Source of the DNA: Wyeomyia smithii | Lineage: Eukaryota > Arthropoda > Insecta > Diptera > Culicidae | Direction of reading: 5' to 3' | Length of the DNA: 64,000 nt | NCBI RefSeq assembly: GCF_029784165.1 | Contig: NC_073696.1 | Location: forward strand, 114,360,665 to 114,424,664 | In this document: piece by piece, positions 9,854 through 21,306 of the stretch | Position numbering within the stretch: the first letter of the stretch is position 1 | Layout: every line of letters starts with the position of its first letter | The notes under the pieces: model-generated | Databases searched by the model: none | Seen by the model: the letters and a program-made list of their open reading frames with translations, nothing else | Told to the model about the DNA's origin: nothing | Program-made: the position numbers and the translations under genes

Positions 9854-12800
9854 ATCTAGATTTAAATTATACAGCTTAAACGAATAAATAAAAATTAATA
9901 AATCATTAGAATTTTTTCGAAAATGGTTAAATAATGGAAATAAATGTTCTGTGCAGTGGTTCCGTATGGGAGGCAGGATATTCATTCGTCTCCAAATAAA
10001 CGATCAATCCAAGGATTTTCATGATACACTGAAAGAAGATTGTTTCTCACAGTTAAGGACCCTAACTAAAGGTTAGCATTTGATTTCGAAATTAGTGTTG
10101 ATCATCTGCATCGAATTGTCGAATTGTCATAGTTGAATCTTGATTCCAAAGCTTCATCATTTTAGAATAAATACCGATATTTGTAGTGAGTCGAAGTAAT
10201 AGTCCAACATGCATTTTAAAAGTGGCTAGCCACTACGGGTCAACTAGTATAAATAATGTTTAGCATGTAATAAAAACACCGTATTGAAATACTGTTCATA
10301 GTCTAAATTTCCCCGACGAAATAAATTAATAATTTTTTTACAGCGGAAGTTTTAGCCGCAATATTCGATACTTAGATTAGTTTTTCGTATATTACCTTCG
10401 ATTCTACGATGAACGATTTATAAGTTATAAATTTGTTAAGTGGGTAAGGTTTTACCCGTGGGAACTAAGCATAAAATGCTGGAACATATTGTACCACTTG
10501 GTATGATAATGCGAGAACCCTTGTACCATGTTACCTTACTGTTCATTTTGATCAATTCTGGAGGGCCTTCTTCGCCGGTAAAAGTTAAGAAAGCGCGTTT
10601 GAGGTACCACGGTAAGCTAGCTATTTTTGAGCGCACGGCATCCAAAAATAATCCGAATCTCATAAATTTCCTCTTTCATTAATTTCAATTCCAAACTTCG
10701 CCAAGCGTTTCCCGCACCCGGCACGCGGGTCTGCACGTGAAGAAAAGCAGCGTAATATTAAAAACATTTCCCTTGTAATACAAGCAATCATCGCCGCTAA
10801 CAAATCTAGAAAGTTGGGAAGACTTTATTGTCGTGCCTGATGTCAAGCCGAAGCGGTTCGGCAGCGAAGCTCGCGACTGCGATAGGATGAACCGAAGCTT
10901 CGCTACGCCGGGGTGCTCTAAAGGGATGATAATTTAATACGAGCGTGAGTTTAATATTCCAACAGCGCTCCGCATCCTCTGTGTAGCACCTCCTTTGTCT
11001 CCCCAAAGCGAAACGGGGGAGATGGGTACGTACAAGAAAATCGGCTGGATAAGTTGCTAGTGCACCCTCGAATTCTATCCTGCCTAAAAAGAAAGTTTTA
11101 GGCTCGTGTTCAAAAAGGGCTTAAAAGTTAATTGAATGTATAAAAAGTATCGATTGTATGCACTTCAAAGATACCTGAAAATAATTCCGCCCCAAAATAG
11201 ACCTTTTACTCTAGAAAATAAGTGGCCTATAATAGTCTTTGGATGGTATATGAAAACCCCATAATACAATCGAAAATCGTTGGCTCATAAATTCTTACCT
11301 AAATTGAAAGTTAAATTGAGCGCATAGCACTCTAATACAAAATGGCTGATCACCAACCCGTTTGTATTTGTAGGTTTGTTAACCTTCGGGCTGATGTTAC
11401 ATTATGTTCTACATTATCCTCCTTGGGAACAAAAAAAAACCTCAACCAACATTGCACTTAGAACATGCAAGATTTTTTAGTGTTAATAATTTAAAACCTT
11501 TTTAACATTGATGCTAAAATGGCATTAGCGTGTCTATCGCCAAAGTTTCTTACCATACGTATTCTTACATTTTTAATGCTAGCGCAGTCCCTCATGAAAA
11601 AGGATGGCTTAGCGTTTACTCAGATAGTATAAGCTTAAGCACAAAATCTGAATGCTGTGCTTGAGGAAAAGCAGGCCAAGTTAATATACCGCAGCAGTGA
11701 AAGTGCATAAAATTTGCATTTCTTTGCGCTTTATTTCTCCGGTTTTCCTTCGTCGCCGGTTCGTTCGTTTGTGGTTAGTTGGGTCGCTAAAAGAGCAAAG
11801 ATTATGTTTGGAGTGCTAGTGCAAAGGTTGCTCCACAGCAATAAAATCTATACATTTATCATAGGTCTTTGGACAAAACAATCCGTCACAAAGCGAAGGG
11901 TTTTTGCTGGTAGAATAAAACATTGCATAGGATTGCGCACGGGGTGGCGATTTGTGCTAGAGAACAGCGCTGACTGGTGATTAAAAATTGGGTCACTAAT
12001 AAAGAATAAATCACCCCGAGCAGCAAACTCGCCCAGCGGGAAAAGTTACCAAAGGTGTCCATTATGCTAATGAAAGGCAGTGGATTTTTAGAGTCAGCAG
12101 TGAGGATATTGTCCCGCAAAACAAGCCGGTGGGGAACAACTGACACCATTAGTAAAATCAACAATCCCGAAATGGCACGCAAGGCGAGAGAAAGATTTTG
12201 GGCTTTTATACACGTAACCTTCGAAGCTCGTTGAATGATAATTGTTAATCTACGATGAGTGGTAGGTTTGTTGAATAAAATGTTTTATTTTTTCTCTAAT
12301 ATGTGGTTGAACTTTTGAGCATACCCTACTAATATTCCGTTTCAAATGAGCTGGTAACAAATGGTTTATCTGATAACCCAATGTTTACTATCTACATTCT
12401 GTTTCGACACACAGATTATATCACAAACGCTGTCTTGCTGTGAACCGCTCTATTTCACGTTCTAACGACTATGATACTGGCAGCTTCAAAACCAACAAAA
12501 CAAACAGTCTAGAATAGTAAACGATATATAGAAATAACAGTTTTTACCGAATCGATCTTTGAACGAATCTAGTCAGGTGGAAAGCCTTTCGTGCGGGTGA
12601 ATTATTTTCAATAGAGCGCCATCTATGGGCGATTGTTTAATAATTATTGCTCTGGTTTTCCTTAACCGTAGAACAAACAATTGAAACAATTCAAGCAGCT
12701 GGTATGCTCACAGCTTACTAGAAACACAACACAGCAACTGTCACCAGCAGGAGATTAACGAGTTATAGTGTAGCGAATATGTAGCTACTTTAATGCGATA

Positions 12801-13173
12801 AAATTTAATCCACGTGCGGTAGAGCATAATATACAGTGGTTTTTAGTTCTTTTGTAGCAATAGAAAATCTAATCGAAAATTTGCTACAACCAAGGATGGT
12901 TCGAATCGTATTAGAGAGTACTCATGAAAGAATCTTCTTGGATACAGCTCACGGCATACAGCGTGATGTTTTGTGTCTCTCGTCTACGCGGTAACGTCAA
13001 CGTAAATCTTCTGATTGAATCACTTTGTAATGCAAACGGTAGAACAAGTAAAAGACTATAAAAACCAGAAATACCAGCTGTGCAGATTTTTCTACAACAT
13101 GCAAATTTTCATCAAATTACTGCCCGAAATGTAGTACATGGGCTTGGTTTTGCAGATTATTCTCTGAGTCCAC
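9854..13173. other. Unassigned sequence, no gene recognised
   Basis: About 3.3 kb of mostly AT-rich DNA. A GC-richer patch at about 10690-11040 contains small palindromes such as CCGAAGCGGTTCGG but no motif-bearing frame. I see no transposase or RT motif, no RNA gene and no convincing terminal repeats. Confidence 0.45.
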
Positions 13174-13404
13174 TTTTTTTTCTTTATACCTGAAGGGCAC
13201 TGGGTTCTGAAATGCCACTGCGAAATTCTTGCTGATTGTCTTTTGTGGAGGGCCCAGATTGCTGTGTACAGGTTACGGGTTGCTCGTACTCTTTGATGGA
13301 GTAGAACTGTTTTGTTGTAAACCTGTACCCCAATTAGGACCTGCTTGGGATTAGAGCTCCATACTTGGAATGGAGTTAAAAGGTAACTTCCTAAGAAGTT
13401 GTGC

Positions 13405-13806
13405 CTAGAGGAAGAAAGAGCTCCGCAAGAGCAAAGCAAATGCTCTGAACTCTCTGGTGACTCGGCAGGTGTCGTTCAACACTACAACGATTTTCTTGAA
13501 ATGATAAAAAGCGGGACAGTGTCCGGTAAGGAGCCCCGTGATTATCCGTAGTTCACTGCGATTTAGACTAAGTAACTTTCTGGCGGTTCCAGGGTTCGGA
13601 TAGATAAACTGTTTGGCTTGTCTACAACTCTGTACCTGTTGCCATTGGAATGCTATTTCTAGCTTTTCCCAACTTAGTAGTTCGCTTTTGATTGCGGAAT
13701 TGGACGTACCCAGAAACGGCTCGGGGCCAATAAACCGCCGAGCTGATCCCTGTCTTGCTAGGTAGTCAGCGTGTTCATTACCCTCGACTCCGCAGTGTCC
13801 GGGCAC
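13405..13806 (-). pseudogene. LOA-type RNase H C-terminal fragment
   Basis: The frame contains PGHCGVEGNEHADYLARQG, the last conserved RNase H block with its terminal catalytic aspartate. It is followed by the FIGPEPFLG stretch and a TGHCPAFYHFKK region shared with the intact copy at 35.8-37.6 kb. A frameshift just after ACRV destroys the zinc-knuckle tail; traces of that tail continue in another frame to about 13250. Confidence 0.75.
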
Positions 13807-13894
13807 CCAAAACAGAAAAACTGAGTTCTGTCGGGAAAGTTACCGTAGAGTTTCAATGCATTCCCAAACAAGTTTGGAAGCGCATTTGACGGAC

Positions 13895-14992
13895 TTAAGT
13901 GCGAGTAGAGCTGTTTGACTGTCCGAAACTATACCGATTTTCGCATGTCGTTAGTTGCGTTTCAGACAAATTTTTACCAGATCCCGTTAGGGATCCCATT
14001 TTCGAGTCATCCGTATAAAAACTGACGATACCAGGTGGAAGATTAGGCCCTCTATTGTTCACATAGAGCGGTTTGTGAGGAATATACATGTTGGTCCTAA
14101 CGTCCATCCAGTCGGAGACTGTAGTTAATATCGGAGTTAGTTTGAACTCCCTAAGTATGCGAAGGTGACCGATTTGGTCCCCTTCGAGTATTGTTTTCCT
14201 TCTTTGCAACCTCAGAGTGCCAAGCTCTGCTTCTCTTTTCACATGAAGATGTAGAGGCAGTAGGCAGAGCATAGCTTCCATGGCTGCAGTTGGAGTTGTT
14301 CGCATAACGCTGGTAACCGAATAACATCCAAGTCTTTGAACTTTTTTGAATTTGGCTTGCGCAATCACTTCGTTCACTTTAGGCCACCACACATGGGCAG
14401 CATAGGTGATTCTTGGTCGGGCAATGGTCTTGTAAGACCAGAGTGCCAAGTCTGGTTTCAGTCCCCAGGTCCTACTGAACAGAGTTTCGCAGGCTCAGAT
14501 CGCCGAGGTTGCTTTCTTAGCGGCATGATCCAGTTGTGCAGACCAGTTCAGTTTCTTATCCAGAATAAATCCGAGGTATTTGACTTCATTGCTGGAGCTC
14601 AGTCCAACTCCATTCAGTGTTGGAGGAGTGATGGAGATCTTCCTCCGTCTACTGAATGGAATTAGGACCGTTTTTGAGGGGTTTATGTTTAGACCCTCCT
14701 GTAGACACCATAACATGGTGGCATTCAGAGCCGCTTGTATTCGGCTCGACAACGTTGCGTCGTGTTTACCTCTGACGGTGAGGACGATGTCATCAACGTA
14801 TCCAATGACCTCGTAACCAAGCTGTGAAAGCTTATTAAGAAGTGCGTGTCCATAGTGACCATGGTCGATTCCCTTATTGAAGAGAGCCGTATTAATTGAT
14901 GCAAAGGACGTGTTATCAAAGGTCCCTTCAATATCAAGAAAGGCACATAGCACCGTCTCCTGATATTCCAGGGACTTTTCAATCAACGTCAC
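13895..14992 (-). pseudogene. LOA-type reverse transcriptase core, two frames
   Basis: Two adjacent frames (14992-14495 and 14449-13895) carry RT palm and thumb. The first has IEGTFDNTSFASIN, then the catalytic YVDDIV, a GLNINPSKT helix and VKYLGFILDKKLNW. The second has a ARPRITYAAHVWW block, the LCLLPLHLHVKREAE region and the start of RNase H (FYTDDSKMGS). The normal PQGGVLSPLLW block before YVDD is missing, so an internal deletion as well as frameshifts has occurred. Confidence 0.75.
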
Positions 14993-15264
14993 TAAGCTGT
15001 GAAGAGCAGCTTCTGTTGACTTGCCACTTTGATAAGCATGTTGTTGGTCCTATGCAGTGGAGAGTCTTTAAGAAACTCATCACGGATATATTTATCCATT
15101 ATTTTCTCCATCAACTTGAGAAGCGATGAAATCAGACTAATGGGTCTGAAAGTCTTAGGTAGGGGTTTGTCCTTTCTTCCAGCTTTGAGGATAAACACTA
15201 CCTTCTCCTCCAGCCAGTTATCCGGAATATGGCCCAGGATAAAGCTGGCTTTGAAGAGGTTGAT

Positions 15265-15617
15265 TTTTTTTTTACTTTCGCTTATTTACCGTCGGTCTAG
15301 TTCCGCCACTGTTGTGGCCAATCACCGACGCCCAGGGAGACGACTCCACACCCAGGACCCTAACTCACGACCCGTTTATTAACGGACCGGCGCCAACGGC
15401 TTTACTTCCTCATGCGATGGAAGGCGTGATCCCAGAGATTTTTCGCCTCAGAAAATCTCCCGGTGTCGGCTAGGATTGAATCTAGACCAGTTGGGTTGGT
15501 TGTGAGTGTATCACGCCACCTCACAACCATCGACACCTATGTCGGCGGTGGGATTCAAACCCAGGCGTCGAGCGTGGTTGGCGGAGACGTTACCAACCAC
15601 ACTAGGCCCCCGCTTCT
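15265..15617 (-). mobile_element. tRNA-derived SINE (about 350 bp) nested in the LOA-type LINE
   Basis: The 5' end on the minus strand (from 15617) has an A-box-like TAGTGTGGTTGGTAACG and a B box GGTTTGAATCC, the internal RNA polymerase III promoter of tRNA genes. A tRNA-unrelated body and an A-rich 3' tail (T run 15262-15273 on the plus strand) follow. The target duplication AAGAGGTTGAT is exact at 15254-15264 and 15618-15628. The flanking LINE reading frame resumes across it, so the SINE inserted later. Known Aedes families of this kind include Gecko and Feilai; I cannot say which this is. Confidence 0.85.
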
Positions 15618-16389
15618 AAGAGGTTGATGTGTTAAGACATAATAACTGCGTCCGATTTTTGTAGAAAGATGGGTAATATGCCATCTGGACCTGGAGACTT
15701 CATAGGGTTGAATGAGCTTGAAGCCCAACCTATTGAAGCTTTCGTGAACAGTCGACGGGCCAGTAGGATGGACTCCTTAGACGCCATATGACTCGAATAG
15801 TCCCACCGCGACCCATCACTATTCAGTTCTTCGGTCTCTGTCGATCCAGGAAAGTGGGTGTTCATAAGGACCTCCAGCGTTTTCTTGGTAGCGACAGTGA
15901 GGCATCCATCCTCTTTCCTTACTTGTCCTAAACCGTTAGTATAGTCTTTGGACATCGCCTTTTGGAGCCGCGTAGCTTCCGGAATAGTTTGGATTCTTTC
16001 ACAGAACCTAACTCTGGATTTCTGTTTAGCCTTGCGTAGCTCGGCGTTGTACTTAGTGAGGGACGCTCTGTAGTCGTCCCAGTTAGACGTGACTTTTGCC
16101 CTGTTGAACAACCGCCTAGTTTCCCGACGAAGGTAACTAAGTTGATCATTCCACCAGGGTACGTCACGGCATACTGACCGCTGTGTTAGTGGACAGTTTG
16201 CGTTAAAAGCATCCTTGATTCTGTTTTGTAGATCATTTGCTGCCGAGTTCAGGTCAACTCAATTTCGTATATTGCTGTAACTGAAAGAAAGCCCACTTAA
16301 ATCTGCTTTTTCAGAATGTGTGCAGATTTTCGCACACTTCTACAGTTTTTGAGTGCGATTTTATCGAACTTTTAGCATATTTTTCGGTA

Positions 16390-17510
16390 TTTCTGCGGGA
16401 TTGTTGTCCGGATTTCTTACAACATGTCTCGCCTTTTGTACTCCTCCAGCTTTAGCGATTTTCTGGACACTGGATTCACTGTAGAGTTGCTACAGCTCGT
16501 TGTTCATGCTTCGCCACAATTCGCCATATTCACAAACCCTGCCTAAAGTCGTCCTAAGCACACGTCATTCGATAACGGCTAGTGCTCGGATGTCCTTCTC
16601 GAGCATTATTAATGTCTCGTGCCCGTAGAGGACTACCGGGCTTACAAAAGTCTTGTAATTGGTGCACTTGGTACGGGGACGAAGTTAGCCAACATCACCA
16701 TCTTGTGAGAGTCCGTAGTAGGCACGACTTCCAGCTACACTACGTCTGCGGGTTTTTCTGCTGCAGTTGTTGTCTGACATTACCAATGATCCGAGGTACA
16801 CAAATTCGTCAACCACCTAGAACTCATCTCCGTCGATCACAACGCTACTGCCTACGCGAGCCTTATCACGCTCGGTTCCCCCTGCTAGTATCTACTTGGT
16901 TTTTGACATATTCATTTTCAATCCAACCTTTTTTGCTTCACGCTTCAGCTTGGTGTACTGTTCAGCAACCGCCTGGAGCGTCCTACAAGGTCCAAACTGG
17001 CTAGATTTATTAAAGATCGTGCTCCGCAAGGTCGCACGTTTCTTAACAACCTGCAAGCGCAATGTTGAACAGGATGCAAAAAAGACCGTCGCTTTGTCGA
17101 AGTCCCTTCTGTATATCAAATGGGCTTGATACCTCACCCAAAGTCTTCACACAGCACTGTACACCATTCATCGTGGCCTTAATCAGTCTTGTGAAATTCG
17201 CAGGGAAGTTATTTTCGTCCATAACTTTCTTTAGCTCTGCACGGTCGATAGTGTCGTAAGCGACCCTAAAATCGTTGAAGAAGTGGTGCGTGGGGATTTG
17301 GTGTTCGTGGCATTTTTGGGAAATCTGTCGCAAAGTACAGATTTGGTCCCCTGTCGATCGCCCATCTACAAAATCGGCTTGATAACTTCCCTCGAACCTT
17401 CGTGCTAGAGGCACGAAACGGTGAGAGAAGATCTGGGAGAGCACTTTAAAGGCAGCGTTGAGAATCGCGATCGCTTGGTAGTTCTCACATTCCAACTTGT
17501 ATATTGGGCA
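16390..17510 (-). pseudogene. RTE-clade LINE reverse transcriptase fragment
   Basis: The frame at 17495-17043 contains ENYQAIAILNAAFKVLSQI, YQADFVDGRSTGDQI, FNDFRVAYDTID and GLRQSDGLFCILFNIAL, the typical RT blocks of RTE elements (JAM1 is a mosquito example). A second frame (17137-16892) carries LQAVAEQYTKLKREAKKVGL and MNMSKTK, and frame traces such as ARHVVRNPDN near 16420 mark its C-terminus. The FADD block is lost between these frames and several frameshifts are present. No endonuclease is seen, so it is 5' truncated. Confidence 0.75.
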
Positions 17511-17545
17511 TAATCAAGACTGGAATGCGCAAAAATTGGTTGGTT

Positions 17546-18420
17546 CAGTGTTTACTCTATCTTTCCACCCCTCCAGTTGCTTTGTATCCCCGATCCTGAC
17601 TGTCCGCCTTGCTTGGTTTCGCTCTTTTGCGCTTTGAATGCCCATTGGGCTGTATTTTGTCAAGGAGGCAGAATTCGAATAAGTTATATATGGAGCACTT
17701 CAGCTGATGTAGATAGGAAGGTATCCTATTGTTACGACAAAAGTGCTCGTCTTCTAAAGCTATCCACGAAACAAGCCATATTTCATTGTCTTAATATGAG
17801 CACTGGCGATTTCCTTCGAACGGAACAAGCAATAATCGGACGGTGCAATATTTGGAGAATAAGACAGATAACGTAGAATTTCACAATTGAGTGTTGTTAT
17901 GGAAGCCTAAACGGCTTTGGCAGTATAGGGCCGACCGTTGTCATGCAATAGAATCGCTTGTTCTCGTCTCTACTCGTATTGGGGCTGTGTTTCGTGCGGT
18001 GCTCGTTCGGTTTCAGAAGCTCATAACAACCAATCTATTTCTCACCATCTGTCACGATGCAATGAAGAAATTCCGTCCTTTTTGTCGCTGAAGCAGTTGC
18101 TCACAGGCAAAACAACGACGCTCAACGTCCCTTGGCATCAATTAGGAACTCCTGTTTCTTGTGTCTACATCATTCTCAAAGCATGCAATCGCTTGAAATA
18201 GGGCTTCGCGGGTAAGCTCTAATACCGATGATTTTTGGCATGGATTCTCAACGGGCGATTCCTCCAATCCAGCGTCTTCGGAGGTTTTTGGCCTTTTTTC
18301 ACACGGACAGTGGTTAGTGCTGCATTTCCGTACATGCCTTTTTATCTCTCAATGAACTTCAGTTGCCTTTTGAATGAAATGAGAGCAATATTTCACCAAA
18401 GGAGGATTATTGGTACAAAA
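17546..18420 (-). pseudogene. mariner-family transposase relic
   Basis: Minus-strand frames, shifted several times, spell the mariner transposase in order. First is RPKTSEDAGLEESPVENP (second helix-turn-helix region, about 18290-18240). Then come RDVERRCFACEQLLQRQK (about 18140-18080), CYELLKPNE (about 18020), ILLHDNGRPYTA with the second catalytic aspartate (about 17960-17925) and ILRYLSYSPNIAPSDYCLFRS with the third (about 17885-17830). Stops and frameshifts make it dead. No inverted repeats can be assigned. The fragment at 59.2 kb appears to be from a related family. Confidence 0.8.
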
Positions 18421-18534
18421 TCAGCCACAATAATACTGCACAACCTACCAGTACGTACTGCTGGTGCTATCTACTGACAAATGGCAAGAACTTAGCAGCG
18501 TACCTATTAGTTGGCTAATTGAGTTGCATTAAAC

Positions 18535-18747
18535 TCTTCTGAAAGAACTCCTTGAAAGTAAAACTCTCATTATAAATTATTCATAGGTATCGAACTTGAT
18601 CAGACCAGTTTAAGATCGCACTGTTTATCTTTACAACGTGATTATTGGTTATTATTGATTATTGATCTTTTTTGCAACCGGCTGCATATGGCACGAACGC
18701 TTTTTCTTTTTACGGAAATAAGTTTTGTCACAAAACAGAGATTGCAC
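18535..18747 (-). pseudogene. Jockey-clade RT fragment, left part
   Basis: The DNA matches 37840-38130 of the Jockey-clade element below, including CTCCTTGAAAGTA, the ACCAGTTTAAGATCGCAC block and GGCTGCATATGGCACGAA. In protein terms this is the region just after the catalytic FYDD block (ISVKRKSVRAICSRLQK). It breaks off at 18747, where the palindromic element begins, and resumes at 21186. Confidence 0.7.
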
Positions 18748-21185
18748 AATGGTCCAGAAACTAAATTTAGGGGGAAATTAGGGGTTAGAGTTCTATAGTA
18801 ATATTTAAGAGAAAAACTTTTTTCTACAAAGTTGTTACATATGATATATGTAATGATATAGCGGTAACTCAAATTTTCGATCAAATCAAGTATCCAACTT
18901 TTTTATCTTTGAAGATAGAAGGAAAAGTTGTTCTACAATGAGCGTTAATTTGAGGTAACTTCTAAAGAAGTTCTTCTCTTTATTTGAAACCAACCAATTT
19001 ATAACGAAAAAAAAAACACATTTTGCGCTCTAACTTATTTATTCAATTTTTTAACTTGAAACGGCTTTAAGGGCTTTTTAACAGCAACAATTCGCAAGAT
19101 TGACATCGTGAATATCTCAATTCTGCTCAAAGCTATTAACGTTTTTCATCAAAAATATGCGTTTTTCGTTTGTTTGTCATTCTTCTTGGGGCAAACATAA
19201 AAAATATCTCTTGGTCTCAATTTGAAGAGCTCGTTTGACACTGTGAATGGAGAAATTTTTAAAATTATGTTATTTTTTAAATTTGAGTAAATTCAATTTA
19301 AGAACATGAAAAAAAATTAATAATTATATATATTATGCATATAAGATCAAACAGATTTAAGTTTTTGGTATTTTTTATAAACGAGAAGTAATTACCTTCA
19401 ATTTGATCCAAAAAGATCGAAAATCGATCAACTGGTTTAAAAGTTATGAATTTTTGAAGATGGAATACATCGAATTAAATCGTTTTTTATGGTCACCCTA
19501 TTCCAAAGCTAGTCCCCCCAACGACCCAATAAAAATACAGGTTTGATTATTTTCAAACTAGATTTATCCCTGCAATTTTGAGCACAATTGGGGGTGACTA
19601 TAAAAAACGGCTCTATTCAACGTATTTTAATTTTAAAAATTTATAACTTTTGAACCAATTGGTCGATTTTCAATCTTTTTGGATCAAATTGAAGGTAATT
19701 ACTTCTAGTTTCAAGGAAAAATACCAAAAAATAAATTTGTGCTTTTATATGCAAAATATCTGAAATTATTGAAATTTTTGTCATGTTTTTTAATTGAATT
19801 TACTCAAATTTAAAAAATAATATATTTAAAAAAATTCTCCATTTATAAAGTCAAATGTGCCCTTCAAATTGAGACCAAGAGATATTTTTTTGTTTGCCCC
19901 AAAAAGTCGTTCGAAAACAATTTTAAGTTAAAAAATTATATAAATAAGTTAGAGCGCAAAATGTGTTTTTTCGATATTAATTGGTTGTTTTTAAAGAAAG
20001 AGAAAAACTTTTTTTATAAAGTTACCTCAAATTGACGGAGGTATAACATCGTAGAACAACTTTTTCTTCTATCTACAAAGAAAAAAAAGTTAGATACTTG
20101 AGAGAGCTTTACTGCCGGTAACCGCAAGTCAGTCCCATCTGTAAAAATATGAAATCGAGAAAACAGCAGCGAAAGATATTTTATTCACGCTCAGTTATCA
20201 CTTATTTAACATGAAATATTTCGACAATATTCATGCTAAAATATAGTTTGCATACTAGCCTGCACTTATTACGTTGTTAAAACCACTGAAATCATTGATT
20301 TAATGATAAAAACCTTGAGTGTGACTGACTTGCCTTTACATTCTACATCGAAGAGAAAAGTAACCGCGAGTCAGTCACATTGCCATATTGATGCTATAGT
20401 GCTTGTCGACGTGTTGTTATTCGTTGCCGTGGGAATCCGTCAATTCTTCGCTGTTCGGAAGTCTATGTTCATGTGAACAGTTCCAAAAATGTCTTTGTTG
20501 GAAAATCACATGATGTACGGAACCGATGAAAGCTCATCCGGTGAGGATTCGGATGAAGAAACTGCAGCCGGGACTGCAGTTGGTTCATCCGACAACAAAT
20601 GTCAAGATGATCAAAATCCGTTTTAGGTTCGAGCATTACCTTTGGCGATATCTTGGAACGATTTCCTGGATTCTGATGGAAGCTTTTTCGATACTGAAGA
20701 TTTTCCGGATTAATCCATGAAGAAGCGAACCAAAAAAAAATTATTTCGAATTAGCAGTAAATTGCTGCACATAAATTCATCACCATTTCAAACTAAAAAA
20801 TAATCTCAATAATTGATAATTGTTATTAGATAACTTATTTTCGTATAAACGATCATATCGAACCTCTCGTCTCCATTCCCAATCCATTTCATTTTTTTAA
20901 TTGGTACTGACTTTCGGTTATTTATCCTCTGGGACTGACTTGCGGTTACTTTTCATAATGGGACAATTCGACTTGGTATTGATTTCCACTTTTGTTGAAC
21001 AAACCACTATTTTTTATCGGTACAACTGAAAATACACTCAATGATAGGCCAAAATCCGATGCTAACTCAAAACCGACAAAATTACAGATGGGACTGACTT
21101 GCGGTTACCGGCAGTTTACCCAAAGATAGAAAAGTTAGATAGAGCTTTACCCAAATTTCCCCTTAAATTTGGTTTCTGGACCATT
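18748..21185. mobile_element. Long palindromic (foldback-like) element inserted in a Jockey fragment
   Basis: Outer ends are inverted copies starting CACAATGGTCCAGAAAC (18748 onward and up to 21185). Apart from a nested 1-kb element at 20111-21114, the whole sequence is one long imperfect inverted repeat: arms of about 600-750 bp facing each other across a loop near 19500-19590. Matching blocks include TTTGCGCTCTAACTTATTTA (left) with TAAATAAGTTAGAGCGCAAA-type sequence (right), and the CTTGGTCTCAATTTGAAG blocks. It has no coding capacity. A possible short duplication GATT flanks it. The surrounding Jockey sequence continues on both sides, which defines its boundaries. Confidence 0.8.
20111..21114. 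mobile_element. Non-autonomous DNA transposon (1 kb) with about 32-bp inverted repeats
   Basis: Ends are near-perfect inverted copies beginning CTGCCGGTAACCGCAAGTCA (20111) and finishing with its complement (21114). TTTA flanks both sides, so a 4-bp (or TTA or TA) duplication is possible. The terminal motif GACTGACTTGCGGTTAC recurs inside in both orientations near 20320, 20360, 20910 and 20935, like subterminal transposase-binding sites. A 45-codon ATG frame at 20489-20626 is strongly acidic (GTDESSSGEDSDEET), reminiscent of transposase N-termini, but stops early. It sits within the right arm of the palindromic element and is therefore younger. Confidence 0.8.
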
Positions 21186-21300
21186 GTGGATTAGCAAATA
21201 AGAAAGATCAGAAGTATATACATTGTATTAAATTGGACCCAAGATACTTCCACGCGGTACACCAGCTCCAACAGCCAATCTATCAGATTCACCTTTGAGA
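21186..21300 (-). pseudogene. Jockey-clade RT fragment, right part
   Basis: This continues the fragment that ends at 18747. It contains the complement of the AGVPQGSILGP block (GGACCCAAGATACTTCC on the plus strand, near 21236) and the CAATCTATCAGATT stretch. The match to the element at 38150-38260 is clear. Homology ends close to 21300, where the next inverted-repeat element starts. Confidence 0.7.
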
Positions 21301-21306
21301 TAGTTA

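Larger units (their letters stand above)
13174..16257 (-). mobile_element. Decayed LOA-type LINE (RT and RNase H) interrupted by a SINE
   Basis: Minus-strand frames join across frameshifts into one LINE polyprotein. From 16257 leftward: an endonuclease-to-RT linker (about 16250-15640); RT start with PMKSPGPDGILP (about 15680); RT after the SINE with KPLPKTFRPISLISS and the GTFDNTSF helix; the catalytic GYVDDIVLTVRG (about 14790); an RT thumb and connection region at 14449-13950; RNase H with FYTDDSKMGS and the GHCGVEGNEHADYLAR block at 13806-13750; and a C-terminal tail. The 3' end is an A-rich tail (T run from 13174). RT plus RNase H with the FIGPEPFLG stretch resembles the copy at 35.8 kb and suggests the LOA clade. 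Several frameshifts and the SINE inactivate it. It is 5' truncated and has no clear target duplication. Confidence 0.8.

Noticed and set aside
20489..20626. Acidic ATG frame as a piggyBac transposase start
   Set aside because: The acidic N-terminus is suggestive, but the element is flanked by TTTA rather than TTAA and no catalytic domain follows.
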